From an uncultured Eggerthellaceae bacterium (lineage in GTDB: Bacteria > Actinomycetota > Coriobacteriia > Coriobacteriales > Eggerthellaceae), in the NCBI GenBank assembly GCA_910588905.1, contig CAJURZ010000019.1, positions 1 to 50,902 of the forward strand: a DNA stretch of 50,902 nucleotides, written 5' to 3'. The translations under genes were made by a program, and so were the position numbers. Shown here piece by piece: positions 32,623 through 41,627 of this stretch (the stretch's first letter is position 1; each line of letters starts with the position of its first letter). Below the pieces are notes generated by a model that was given only the letters and a program-made list of their open reading frames with translations, searched no databases and was not told the origin of the DNA.

Positions 32623-34127
32623 GGTTGAACGCCAAGCAGATAGCCCTGGCAACAGGAGGTGACTTCATCGTAGAGCCCATCGACGCTTCAGAAGTGCTCA
32701 CCTCTGTTTCTCTGGATTCGCGGGAAGTGGAGTCCGGGTCGCTCTATGTGGCCATCCAGGGTGCACGCGTTGATGGTCACGACTTCATAGAGCCTGCCCT
32801 CATGGCGGGCGCGGGGGCAGTCCTCGTCAGCGAACCGGTATCTGAGCCCTGCAAGCTCCTGGCTCGGGAGCTCGGGGCGGCCATCATAGCCGTTCCCAAT
32901 ACACCCCACGCCGTGGCGGACATCGCCTCTGCCTGGCGCGATCATCTGAGCGCCAAGGTCATCGCTGTGACGGGTTCGGTGGGCAAGACCACTACCAAGA
33001 ACCTCATTCGCGATGTCGTCTCCTCGCGGTTCAAGACCTGCGCCACCCGCGGTAACCAGAACAACGAACTGGGTGGCCCGCTCACGCTGCTCTCGGCTGA
33101 TCCCACTGATGAGGTCATCGTCATGGAGATGGGCATGGACGGCGCCGGTCAGATACAAGCCCTGTGCCGCATGGCTCGACCAGATCAGGGGGTCATCACC
33201 AACGTGGGCGAGTCTCACATCGAGATGCTGGGCAGCCAAGAGAACATCGCTCGTGCCAAGGCGGAGCTTCTGGCCGAGCTTCCCGAAGGGGTGGGCTGCG
33301 CCTTCCTGAACGCCCAAGATGCCTTCACGCCCTTCTTGGAGGAGGTCTCTCACCTGCACGTTCGCAAGGTGCGCACCTGCCTCTATGACCAAGGGGATGC
33401 GGAGGGGAAACTGTCGCACCTCTCTCAGGATGCGGACCAGCTGGCCTGGGCGGAGGATATCCAGCTTGATGGCGAAGGCAGACCAAGGTTCATCCTCTGC
33501 TTGAAGGGTTTCCGGGATGAGGCGAACGCCGGTCCTACGCTCTTCGACCTAGAACCGGATGTGGAGCGCGTCTCTGTGCATCTCGCCTTGCGGGGGGAGC
33601 ATAACGTGGCCAATGCTCTGGCGGCCGCCACTGTCGGGCGCGGGCTGGGCATCGAACCGGCCCTGATCGCTCGCGCGCTGGGAAGCTCAGTGCCCGAGGC
33701 AGGGCGTCAGGAGATGCTTCAGTCCCGCGAGGGTTACCTTGTCATCAACGACGCCTATAATGCGAGCCCTGATTCCATGCGAGCCTCCTTGGCCCTGCTG
33801 GCATCCATGAATGTAGTAGGAGAGCGCGTTGCTGTTCTGGGAGATATGGGAGAGCTGGGAGATCACTCGGATGCGTGCCATAGCGGTGTGGGCACCGCTG
33901 TGGCCGAATATGGGATGGATCGCCTCGTTTGCGTTGGCCAGCAGAGCCGTCTCATCGCCGAAGGAGCCCAGGCAGCGGGCATGGACCCCGCACGAATCGT
34001 GTGCGTGGAGACCATCGGCGCTGCGTTGGAAGAGCTCGAGGGCTCGCTCTCCTCATCAGATGCTGTGCTGGTCAAGGCATCGAACTTCATGGGGCTCACT
34101 CGCTTAGCAGAGGGGTTGATCAGCTAG
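32619..34127 (+). CDS. murF: UDP-MurNAc-tripeptide--D-Ala-D-Ala ligase MurF
   Basis: A 502-residue Mur ligase that adds D-Ala-D-Ala to complete the cytoplasmic precursor. Seen: N-terminal domain SVSLDSREVESGSLYVAIQGARVDGHDF, ATP loop AVTGSVGKTTTKNLI, MEMGMDGAGQI and NVGESHIEMLGS, and the C-terminal NDAYNASPDSMRASL block. A stretch at about 245-285 (TCLYDQGDAEGKLSHLSQDADQL) is somewhat longer than in many MurFs. ATG 32619 overlaps murE by 4 nt; mraY begins directly after the stop. Confidence 0.95.
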   Translation: MRLNAKQIALATGGDFIVEPIDASEVLTSVSLDSREVESGSLYVAIQGARVDGHDFIEPALMAGAGAVLVSEPVSEPCKLLARELGAAIIAVPNTPHAVADIASAWRDHLSAKVIAVTGSVGKTTTKNLIRDVVSSRFKTCATRGNQNNELGGPLTLLSADPTDEVIVMEMGMDGAGQIQALCRMARPDQGVITNVGESHIEMLGSQENIARAKAELLAELPEGVGCAFLNAQDAFTPFLEEVSHLHVRKVRTCLYDQGDAEGKLSHLSQDADQLAWAEDIQLDGEGRPRFILCLKGFRDEANAGPTLFDLEPDVERVSVHLALRGEHNVANALAAATVGRGLGIEPALIARALGSSVPEAGRQEMLQSREGYLVINDAYNASPDSMRASLALLASMNVVGERVAVLGDMGELGDHSDACHSGVGTAVAEYGMDRLVCVGQQSRLIAEGAQAAGMDPARIVCVETIGAALEELEGSLSSSDAVLVKASNFMGLTRLAEGLIS

Positions 34128-35174
34128 ATGTTCTCTTACTTTGAGCATTACCCCACCTTCCTCGTCTTCATGGCGGTGGTGATCTCCCTTCTGGTGGTCA
34201 TCGTCCTCACCCCGCTCCTCATCAAGCTGCTGAAGGCGGAGCATATCGGTCAGCAGGTACGGGATGACGGCCCTCAGACCCACCTGGTGAAGAGCGGCAC
34301 GCCCACCATGGGTGGCATCGTGATGCTCATCGCGGTGGCGGTGGCTACCTTCATCATGGGCGTCCCTGACCCTGAGACCTACCTGCTCTTGGGAGCCGTG
34401 CTCCTGACAGGGCTCTTGGGGCTCGTGGATGACATCTCCAGCATCGCCCACGCGCGTTCTCTCGGGCTCACCCCCGCAGCCAAGCTCATCTTCCAGTTCT
34501 TGATCTCGCTTGGCTTCATCCTCTGTGCGGTGAACATGCTGGGGGTCACCCCGGTGGTGAATATCCCCTTCATCTGCACCCTTGATCTGGGGATATGGAC
34601 CACGGTCATCCCCGTGGGAGGCACCACCATATCTATTCCCTGGCTCTATGTCCTCTTCGACCTCATCCTGCTCATGGGCCTCTCCAACGCCGTGAACCTG
34701 ACCGATGGCCTGGATGGTCTGGCATCGGGCACGGTGATGATGGTCATGATCGTCATGGCGGCCATCGCCTTCCGGGAGAATCTCCTGGAGCCCGCCATCT
34801 TCTCGGCGGCCATCGCGGGTGCTTGCGTGGGTTTCCTCTGGTACAACTCCCACCCGGCTGATATCTTCATGGGGGACACGGGTTCCCTGGCTTTAGGGCA
34901 GGCGCTCGGCTGCTTGGCTGTGGTCACCAAGACGGAGTTCATCGTCATCATCATCGGAGGCCTGTTCGTGGCCGAAGCCCTCTCGGTCATCATCCAGGTG
35001 TCCCACTTCCGTCGCACCGGAGAGCGGGTCTTCCTGATGGCGCCGCTCCATCATCATTTCGAGAAGAAGGGCTGGAGCGAGACGAAGGTCGTGGTGCGCT
35101 TCTGGATCATCTCCGGTCTGCTGGCAGCCTGCGGATTCGTCCTGTACTTCTCCAGTTCGCTCGTGATCTCCTAG
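34128..35174 (+). CDS. mraY: phospho-MurNAc-pentapeptide transferase MraY
   Basis: A 348-residue integral membrane enzyme making lipid I from undecaprenyl phosphate and UDP-MurNAc-pentapeptide. About ten TM helices; signature blocks GTPTMGGIVML, the Asp-Asp in LVDDISSIAHARSLGLTPAAKL, NAVNLTDGLDGLASG, FMGDTGSLALG and the His-rich MAPLHHHFEKKGWSE loop are all intact. It starts immediately after murF with no gap. The natural order murF-mraY-murD is kept. Confidence 0.97.
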   Translation: MFSYFEHYPTFLVFMAVVISLLVVIVLTPLLIKLLKAEHIGQQVRDDGPQTHLVKSGTPTMGGIVMLIAVAVATFIMGVPDPETYLLLGAVLLTGLLGLVDDISSIAHARSLGLTPAAKLIFQFLISLGFILCAVNMLGVTPVVNIPFICTLDLGIWTTVIPVGGTTISIPWLYVLFDLILLMGLSNAVNLTDGLDGLASGTVMMVMIVMAAIAFRENLLEPAIFSAAIAGACVGFLWYNSHPADIFMGDTGSLALGQALGCLAVVTKTEFIVIIIGGLFVAEALSVIIQVSHFRRTGERVFLMAPLHHHFEKKGWSETKVVVRFWIISGLLAACGFVLYFSSSLVIS

Positions 35175-35185
35175 GGGGTGCTCCT

Positions 35186-36703
35186 GTGGGCGAAGCCAAG
35201 CGTGATCTGATCGAAGGCAGGAGATGCGCTCCTGTCTGTCTTGGGGATGTTTGCGTGCTGGGGTTGGGAGTGTCCGGCGCAGCTGTAGTGGAATACCTCC
35301 TGCACCAACCGGCCGGACGAGTCTCTTCGCTTACGGTCTTCGCGGGCGAAGGGAGCGCTCCTACGGCAGAGACAGACCGCCTAGAGGCGGCGGGCATCAC
35401 CGTCGTCTTCTCCGATGAGGTAATCGGTCGATTCAGCCTTTGCATCGCCAGTCCGGGCATCTCTGCATCTAGCAGCTTCTATCGAAGCGCCCAAGCCGCC
35501 AGCGCCGAGCTCATCAGCGAAGTGGAACTGGCTTGGCGGGAGAGCCCCGAAGACGCTCTTTGGGTGGGCATCACCGGCACCAACGGCAAGACCACCACCA
35601 CGGCCCTCTTGGCTCATCTGCTCACCGAAGCGGGGTTCGCGGCTGTGGCGTGCGGGAATATCGGAGATGCCTGCATCCATGTGGTAGCCCAGGACGTGCG
35701 GGGGGACGATGCCTGCCTCTGCGGCAAGCAGCGCATCTATGTGGCTGAGGTCTCCTCCTATCAGTTGGCCAGCATCCGCTCCTTTGCTCCTGAGGCCGGT
35801 ATCTTCTTGGGCATCACGCCGGACCATCTGGTCTGGCATGGCAGCTTCGAGGCCTATGCCGAGGCCAAGGGGAACATGCTGGCGAATATGGAGGCAGTGG
35901 GGGGTTGCGCCATCCTGGATGCCACCAACGATCGCGTGCGCGAAGAGGTCAAGCGCTTGCGTAAAGCGGAAACGCGTTCCGGATTCACCTATATCCCCTT
36001 GGGTACGAAGGCGGGCATCGGTACAGACATGCGCAGCGCTTGCGGTGCTGCCAATGCTGCCTTCTTGGATGATGCCCACCATCTCCATGTGGCCTATGAG
36101 GATGGCGAATACGCCCTCGTGGATGCAGATGGCTTGCAGATCCGGGGCGTCCACAATGTGGTCAACGCCTTGGCGGCCTCCGCCGCAGCCATCGCCTTGG
36201 GGGCGGACGCGGTGCAGGTCACCCGAGCTCTGGCCAGCTTCAAGCCTCTGGAGCATCGGATCGAGCCTGCGGGCGAGGCGCAGGGAGTCAGCTTCTACAA
36301 CGATTCCAAGGCCACCAATGTCGATGCCACTCTGGTAGCGCTCACTGCTTTTCCAGGGCGGCCGCTGATCGTGATGTTGGGTGGTCGCGATAAGCTGGGG
36401 CCCCTGGACGAGCTGGTGGATGCGTGCGAAGAGCACGGGAAGGCCGTGGTGGTCTTCGGTGAGGCCAAGGAGCGCTTCGAAGCAGCCTTCCGGGAGGGGA
36501 TCGATGGCTCTCAGAGTTCCTTGCACCTCTTGCAGGCAGACACCTTCGATGAGGCGTTCGCCCAAGCTGTGCACGTCGCTCGTGCGGGAGATGTGGTGTT
36601 GCTCTCGCCTGCCTGCGCTTCTTTCGATGAATTCACCTGCTTCGAAGAGCGTGGGCAGCATTTCAAGGATCTCGTCCGTGCTCTGGGCCGTGCGGATGCC
36701 TAG
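35186..36703 (+). CDS. murD: UDP-MurNAc-L-Ala--D-Glu ligase MurD
   Basis: A 505-residue MurD, longer than the roughly 440-450 of most, with an N-terminal extension of about 20 residues and insertions such as the HVVAQDVRGDDACLCGKQ segment. The Rossmann start VLGLGVSGAAVVEYL, ATP loop GITGTNGKTTTTALLAH, EVSSYQLASIRSF and NDSKATNVDATLVAL are present. GTG 35186 has AGGGGGTG upstream. It adds D-glutamate to UDP-MurNAc-L-Ala. ftsW follows after 16 nt. Confidence 0.95.
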   Translation: MGEAKRDLIEGRRCAPVCLGDVCVLGLGVSGAAVVEYLLHQPAGRVSSLTVFAGEGSAPTAETDRLEAAGITVVFSDEVIGRFSLCIASPGISASSSFYRSAQAASAELISEVELAWRESPEDALWVGITGTNGKTTTTALLAHLLTEAGFAAVACGNIGDACIHVVAQDVRGDDACLCGKQRIYVAEVSSYQLASIRSFAPEAGIFLGITPDHLVWHGSFEAYAEAKGNMLANMEAVGGCAILDATNDRVREEVKRLRKAETRSGFTYIPLGTKAGIGTDMRSACGAANAAFLDDAHHLHVAYEDGEYALVDADGLQIRGVHNVVNALAASAAAIALGADAVQVTRALASFKPLEHRIEPAGEAQGVSFYNDSKATNVDATLVALTAFPGRPLIVMLGGRDKLGPLDELVDACEEHGKAVVVFGEAKERFEAAFREGIDGSQSSLHLLQADTFDEAFAQAVHVARAGDVVLLSPACASFDEFTCFEERGQHFKDLVRALGRADA

Positions 36704-36719
36704 GGCCTAGGAGAAGCTG

Positions 36720-37925
36720 ATGGCGCGGGAAGCACGCGGCAGGCGCGGAGGCGGGCAAGCTCGTCCTGCTTCTGAGACGAAGGTAGCCAGCATCATCCTC
36801 CTGGCTGCCGTGTTCGCCTTGGTGGTAGTGGGGCTCTTGATGGTGTTCTCTGCCTCGTCCGCTGATCTGTCGGCTCAGGGGAAGAGCCCCTATAAGGATG
36901 TGTTCGGCCAGGCGGTCTATGTGGCCGTTGGCATCGTAGCTTGCGTGATCACCTGGCAATTCATTCCTTACCATGCCTGGGCGGGACGTCTGACTTGGGC
37001 GTTCTGGGGTTTCTGCATGGTGCTCTTGCTACTCACGTTCATCGCGGGCACAGAGGTCAACGGCGCTAAGCGATGGCTCTACATCGGGCCCATCGGCATG
37101 CAGCCGTCGGAATTCATCAAAGTGGCGCTACTGTTGATGACCATCCGCATCGCTCACCGCTTCCAGATAGGCGAGATAGACTTCCGTCTCTCCATCATCG
37201 AGCTGGTCATCCTCATCGCCGCACCTCTCGGATTCATGTACCTCACCCAGTCCGACCTGGGCACTACGCTCATCTGCGCGGTGGGCATCTTCGCGGTGCT
37301 CTGGATAGGAGGCTTCCCTGCCTGGTCTTTGGTGGCCATCGCCGCCCTGGGAGTGCTCGCAGTCGTGGGCGGCACGTTGGGGAGCGGCTATCGTTCCAAC
37401 CGCTTCGTCTACCTCGATCCCTGGAATGATGGCGAAGGAGGCTTGGGGTCGGGCTACAACATCATCCGTTCCTATTTCGCCTTGGCCGAAGGAGGGCTCT
37501 TCGGCGTGGGCATCGGCAACTCCCATGAGAAGTACCAATACCTCTTCGCCTCCGATTCTGACTTCATCTTCGCCGTGTTGGGGGAGGAGATGGGGCTCGT
37601 GGGCGCCTTGGCGGTCATCGGGTTGTTCCTGCTGTTCCTGTTCGCCTCGTTGAAGATCTCCAGCGGTGCTCCTGACAGCCTGGGCTCCATGATCGCAGGC
37701 GGTTGCGCCATCATGCTGGTGTTCCAAGCGTTCCTGAACATTGGTTGCGCCATCGGCGTCTTCCCCACAACGGGAAAGCCGCTGCCCTTCATCTCCTCAG
37801 GTGGCACCTCGGTCATATCCTCGCTGCTCATCGTGGGTCTCATCCTGTCCGTTCAACATGCTTCGGCTCCTGATCGATCCTTCGACAAGGCCCGCGATGA
37901 TCTCCGGATCATCCGCAACCGGTAG
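36720..37925 (+). CDS. ftsW: septal glycosyltransferase FtsW (SEDS family)
   Basis: A 401-residue SEDS protein with about ten TM helices that polymerises lipid II at the septum as partner of FtsI. Family marks: GLLMVFSASS after helix 1, NGAKRWLYIGPIGMQPSEFIKVALL, LTQSDLGTTLI, and the C-terminal PTTGKPLPFISSGGTSVISSLL. A basic N-terminus of about 20 residues precedes helix 1. RBS AGGAGAAG before ATG 36720. Its place between murD and murG supports FtsW rather than RodA. Confidence 0.95.
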   Translation: MAREARGRRGGGQARPASETKVASIILLAAVFALVVVGLLMVFSASSADLSAQGKSPYKDVFGQAVYVAVGIVACVITWQFIPYHAWAGRLTWAFWGFCMVLLLLTFIAGTEVNGAKRWLYIGPIGMQPSEFIKVALLLMTIRIAHRFQIGEIDFRLSIIELVILIAAPLGFMYLTQSDLGTTLICAVGIFAVLWIGGFPAWSLVAIAALGVLAVVGGTLGSGYRSNRFVYLDPWNDGEGGLGSGYNIIRSYFALAEGGLFGVGIGNSHEKYQYLFASDSDFIFAVLGEEMGLVGALAVIGLFLLFLFASLKISSGAPDSLGSMIAGGCAIMLVFQAFLNIGCAIGVFPTTGKPLPFISSGGTSVISSLLIVGLILSVQHASAPDRSFDKARDDLRIIRNR

Positions 37926-38065
37926 CGCAGCTCCAGGAAGCGGAGGGGCATCTCGCTGCTGATCCGCTGGATGCAGCCGTGCGGGCATCGGGGTCACCTC
38001 CAGGGATGAGCTGTTCCTTGGTACACTATCGTTCGATCGAATGCCCTCACGGAAAGGGGAGAGCC

Positions 38066-39169
38066 TTGGCGAAGACCTGCGTGCTCACCGGCGGTGGAAC
38101 AGCCGGGCACATCTATCCGGCGCTGGCCCTGGCGGAGTGCCTGGAAGAGCGCGGCTGGGAGGTGCTCTACGCGGGCACGCCTACCGGGGTGGAAGCTCGG
38201 CTGGCCCCAGAAGCGGGCATCCCCTTCCAGCCCTTCGTGGCCTCTGGCTTCGATCGCTCCCATCCGCTCACGCTCATCACGGGCATCGTGCGCATCCAGA
38301 AGAGCACGCTTGCCGCCAAGCGCTGGCTGAAGCAGGTGAAGCCTGATGTGGTCGTCGGCTTCGGCGGGTACGTGTCCATCCCGGTGGTGCGTGCAGCAGA
38401 GCAGCTGGGCATCCCCGTGGTGGTCCACGAGCAGAATTCCGTCATGGGCCTGGCGAACAAGATGGCGTCGAAGCACGCGAGCGCCGTTTGCGTCACCTAT
38501 GGTCAGACCTGCTCTTGCGTACCCGGAGGCACGCGGGCAGAGGTCACGGGTAACCCCGTTCGCTCGAGCATCCTGAGCGCCACGCGCGAAGAGTCCCGGC
38601 GCCTCTTCGGTATCCCCGAAGAGGCCACGATGCTCCTCGTGTTCGGCGGTAGCTTGGGGGCGCGTCATATCAATCAGGCTCTCGTTTCCCTGAAGGAGGA
38701 GCTGCTCGCCCGCGAAGACCTCTACGTGATGCATGTCACCGGGCCGAAGGAGCTGGAAGCCACGAAAGCGGCTCTTGGTCTCACCCCCGAAGAGGCCAAG
38801 CGATACATCGTCTTGGGCTATCAGGATAAGATGCCCCAGGCCATGGCTGCCACGGATGCCATCGTGTCTCGGGCTGGAGCCACGTCTTTGGCTGAGATAT
38901 CCGCCCGAAGGATCCCCGCCATCCTCGTGCCCTACCCCTATGCCACGGCAGACCACCAGACTACCAATGCCGAGGCTTGGGTGGAGTTAGGGGCGGCCCT
39001 CATGATCCCCGATGCTGAAGTGGAAGGCGAAAGGTTCCGGCGCGCTGTCTTGCAGCTCGTGGATGATCCGGCTCTGCGCCAGCAGATGCGCGATACGGCC
39101 GGGGCTGCTGATTCCCTCTTGGCCGCTGACTGCCTTGCGGATACCGTCTGTAGCCTGAGCGCCTCGTAG
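38066..39169 (+). CDS. murG: lipid II synthase MurG (GlcNAc transferase)
   Basis: A 367-residue GT28 glycosyltransferase converting lipid I to lipid II at the inner membrane face. It has the first Gly-rich loop TGGGTAGHIYPALALAE, GFGGYVSIPVVRAA, HEQNSVMGLANKM, the second Gly-rich loop FGGSLGARHINQAL and the donor-site block SRAGATSLAEISARRIPAILVPYPYATADHQTTNA. The start is TTG 38066 with AAAGGGGAG upstream; a longer frame from 37979 lacks a ribosome site. A 140-nt gap after ftsW contains no clear promoter. Confidence 0.95.
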   Translation: MAKTCVLTGGGTAGHIYPALALAECLEERGWEVLYAGTPTGVEARLAPEAGIPFQPFVASGFDRSHPLTLITGIVRIQKSTLAAKRWLKQVKPDVVVGFGGYVSIPVVRAAEQLGIPVVVHEQNSVMGLANKMASKHASAVCVTYGQTCSCVPGGTRAEVTGNPVRSSILSATREESRRLFGIPEEATMLLVFGGSLGARHINQALVSLKEELLAREDLYVMHVTGPKELEATKAALGLTPEEAKRYIVLGYQDKMPQAMAATDAIVSRAGATSLAEISARRIPAILVPYPYATADHQTTNAEAWVELGAALMIPDAEVEGERFRRAVLQLVDDPALRQQMRDTAGAADSLLAADCLADTVCSLSAS

Positions 39170-39271
39170 CCTCTTTTCCCTTTTGATGCCTCCCTTGGTG
39201 TTCGGTCTGTTACGGTCCATGCCCTGCTAGAATAACCTCACCGACAAACGCAACCCAAAGGAGCTCGTCCC

Positions 39272-40693
39272 ATGTCCAAGCCTGTATCTGACAACGTGTA
39301 CTTCATCGGCATCGGCGGCGTGGGCATGAGCGGCATCGCTCGGGTGGCCCACGACCAAGGGCTGCATGTGGAAGGCTCTGATATCAAGGAAAGCCGCTTC
39401 ACCAAGCCGCTCACGGATGCGGGCATCACCGTGCACATCGGTCACAAGGCCGAGAACCTTCCCGATACCGATCCCACCGTCGTCATCTCCACGGCCATCC
39501 TGGAAGACAACGCGGAGCTCATCCGTGCTCAGGAATTGGGGCTCAACATCGTCCGTCGGGCTGAGATGTTGGCCCATCTGGGCCGCAGCCTCGATACGGT
39601 GGCCGTTGCGGGAACCCACGGCAAGACCACCACGTCCTCCATGTTGGCTTCCACCTTCGACAAGATGGGTCTCTCTCCTACGTTCCTCATCGGGGGCATG
39701 GTGCGTGAATACGGTGCCAACTCCCATTCGGGCACGGGGCGCTATTATGTGGTAGAGGCCGATGAATCCGACAAGTCGTTCACCCATCTCTCCCCCAAGG
39801 CGGTGATCGTCACCAATATCGAGCCAGACCATCTTGACCACTATGAGGGTCTGCAGGAGATCTACGACCAGTTCGGCCAGTTCATCTCCCTCGTCCCTGC
39901 GGGCGGCCCGGTCATCGTGTGGCGGGGGGATGAGAAGCTCGTGGAGGTGGCTCGCGCCCATGCTGCGAACGTCATCACCTATGGCTTCGAAGAGGACGCC
40001 GATGCTCGGGTCCTCTCCGTTGAGAAGGACGGCCTCACCCAGCAGTTCACCCTGCGCCTTCCCGATGGGCGCGAGGTTATGAGCTCCATCCGTCAGAATC
40101 CGGGGCTGCACAACGTCTTGAACGGTGCAGCAACTCTGGTCATGGCTGACGCTTTGGGTGAAGACGTTCAGGCTGCAGCAGCGGCCCTGGCGGAATTTGC
40201 GGGTGTGCGCCGCCGGTTCGACTTGGTGGGACGGGCGGCTGAGGTAGAGGTCGTAGATGATTACGCCCATCACCCCACAGAGATCGCGGCCACTATCCGG
40301 GCAGCGCGCGGCTTGGGCTACGGCCATGTCCATGTGGTCTTCCAACCCCATCGCTATTCTCGGGCGAAGCTCTTCACCGAGGTCCTCCATGACGAATTCG
40401 GTGCCGCCTTCGACGAAGCGGATACCGTCACCTTCATGGATGTCTATCCGGCGGGGGAGACGCCCATTCCCGGTGTGTCCGGCAAGACGTTCCTGAATGT
40501 GGTGCTCGATCATGAGGGGCATCCTGAAGCTCGCTATGTTCCGCGCCGGTTGGAGGTCCCGGCTGCCGTAGTTGATCTGGTCCAGGCGGGGGACATCGTG
40601 CTCACGTTGGGGGCAGGGGATGTGACTGAGATAGGCCAGCTGGTGATCGATGAGCTGAACCGCCGTCAGGCACCCCAGGGCGAAGGCTGCTAG
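39272..40693 (+). CDS. murC: UDP-MurNAc--L-Ala ligase MurC
   Basis: A 473-residue Mur ligase for the first amino acid addition. Seen: YFIGIGGVGMSGIARVAHDQG, the ATP loop VAGTHGKTTTSSMLA, EADESDKSF, TNIEPDHLDHY and the C-terminal DDYAHHPTEIAATIRAAR with VFQPHRYSR. AAAGGAG precedes ATG 39272. A 102-nt gap upstream includes TAGAAT at 39228-39233, a possible -10 without a clear -35. murB starts 1 nt after the stop. Confidence 0.97.
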   Translation: MSKPVSDNVYFIGIGGVGMSGIARVAHDQGLHVEGSDIKESRFTKPLTDAGITVHIGHKAENLPDTDPTVVISTAILEDNAELIRAQELGLNIVRRAEMLAHLGRSLDTVAVAGTHGKTTTSSMLASTFDKMGLSPTFLIGGMVREYGANSHSGTGRYYVVEADESDKSFTHLSPKAVIVTNIEPDHLDHYEGLQEIYDQFGQFISLVPAGGPVIVWRGDEKLVEVARAHAANVITYGFEEDADARVLSVEKDGLTQQFTLRLPDGREVMSSIRQNPGLHNVLNGAATLVMADALGEDVQAAAAALAEFAGVRRRFDLVGRAAEVEVVDDYAHHPTEIAATIRAARGLGYGHVHVVFQPHRYSRAKLFTEVLHDEFGAAFDEADTVTFMDVYPAGETPIPGVSGKTFLNVVLDHEGHPEARYVPRRLEVPAAVVDLVQAGDIVLTLGAGDVTEIGQLVIDELNRRQAPQGEGC

Positions 40694-40694
40694 C

Positions 40695-41627
40695 TTGGCC
40701 TCTTCGCACCCCAAGCATACCTCCCCGCTCCAGCGGCTTTTGCTGGCTGATTCCTTCGACGGGGAAGTGCTCGTCAAGGAGCCCATGGCGCGCCATACCT
40801 CCTACCGCATCGGCGGCCCCGCTGATTTCTTCGTGCGAGCTGATTCCCTCTCGGCCATCCGCCAGGTCATGGCTTCCTGCGCTGAGGAGGGCATCCCGTG
40901 GACCGTGGTCGGCCGCGGTACGAACCTACTGGTGGCGGACGAGGGATACCCTGGCGTCATCCTTACCCTGGGTCGTGATTTCAAGCACATGAGCTGCGAC
41001 TGGGGCTGCCATCGCATCACGACCGGAGCAGCCGTGATGCTCTCCACCGTGGTCCAAGAGGCCATGCGCCAAGAGCTGACCGGTCTGGAATTCGCGGTGG
41101 GCACCCCGGGAAGCGTGGGGGGTGCCGTGCGCATGAACGCCGGCTCTCGGGATGAATGGATCGGCTCCATCATCTCATCGGTGGTGCTCATCAGCGCTGA
41201 AGCGGGCATCCAGCGCATCTCTGCTTCAGATATCCAATGGGGGTACCGATGCTCCAGTCTCCCCGCAGATGCTATCGTGGCTGAATGCGAGATTTCCATG
41301 AAGGAATCCGATCCCTTCTTCATTCGCAACCGGATGGAGGCTAACCTATCCCGCAGGAAGAAGAGCCAACCCCTGGGGCTTCCCAGTTGCGGCAGCGTCT
41401 TCAAGAATCCCGAAGGCGCTTCTGTGGCGAAGCTGATAGAGGATGCGGGGCTCAAGGGTAGGACCGTTGGCGGGGCTCAGGTCTCGCCGATCCATGCGAA
41501 CTTCATCGTGAACACCGGGGGAGCGAAGGCGCAGGATGTGTGCACGCTCATGCAGATCGTGAAGGCAGAGGTTGAGAGGGAATATGGCATCACGCTCAAG
41601 CCGGAAGTCCGGTTCCTCGGCTTCTAG
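40695..41627 (+). CDS. murB: UDP-N-acetylenolpyruvoylglucosamine reductase MurB
   Basis: A 310-residue FAD enzyme reducing UDP-GlcNAc-enolpyruvate to UDP-MurNAc. It has the HTSYRIGGPADFF start, FAD-binding VVGRGTNLLVADEGYPG, GLEFAVGTPGSVGGAVRMNAG, and the type II C-terminus GLPSCGSVFKNPEGA...GGAQVSPIHANFIVNTGGA, with Ser in the proton-donor position of SCGSVF. Start TTG 40695, GAAGG about 8 nt upstream. Its 3' end overlaps ftsQ by 44 nt. Confidence 0.96.
   Translation: MASSHPKHTSPLQRLLLADSFDGEVLVKEPMARHTSYRIGGPADFFVRADSLSAIRQVMASCAEEGIPWTVVGRGTNLLVADEGYPGVILTLGRDFKHMSCDWGCHRITTGAAVMLSTVVQEAMRQELTGLEFAVGTPGSVGGAVRMNAGSRDEWIGSIISSVVLISAEAGIQRISASDIQWGYRCSSLPADAIVAECEISMKESDPFFIRNRMEANLSRRKKSQPLGLPSCGSVFKNPEGASVAKLIEDAGLKGRTVGGAQVSPIHANFIVNTGGAKAQDVCTLMQIVKAEVEREYGITLKPEVRFLGF

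Noticed and set aside
39227..40786. 519-residue minus-strand open frame
   Set aside because: Antisense to murC, whose motifs are complete; no recognisable domain.
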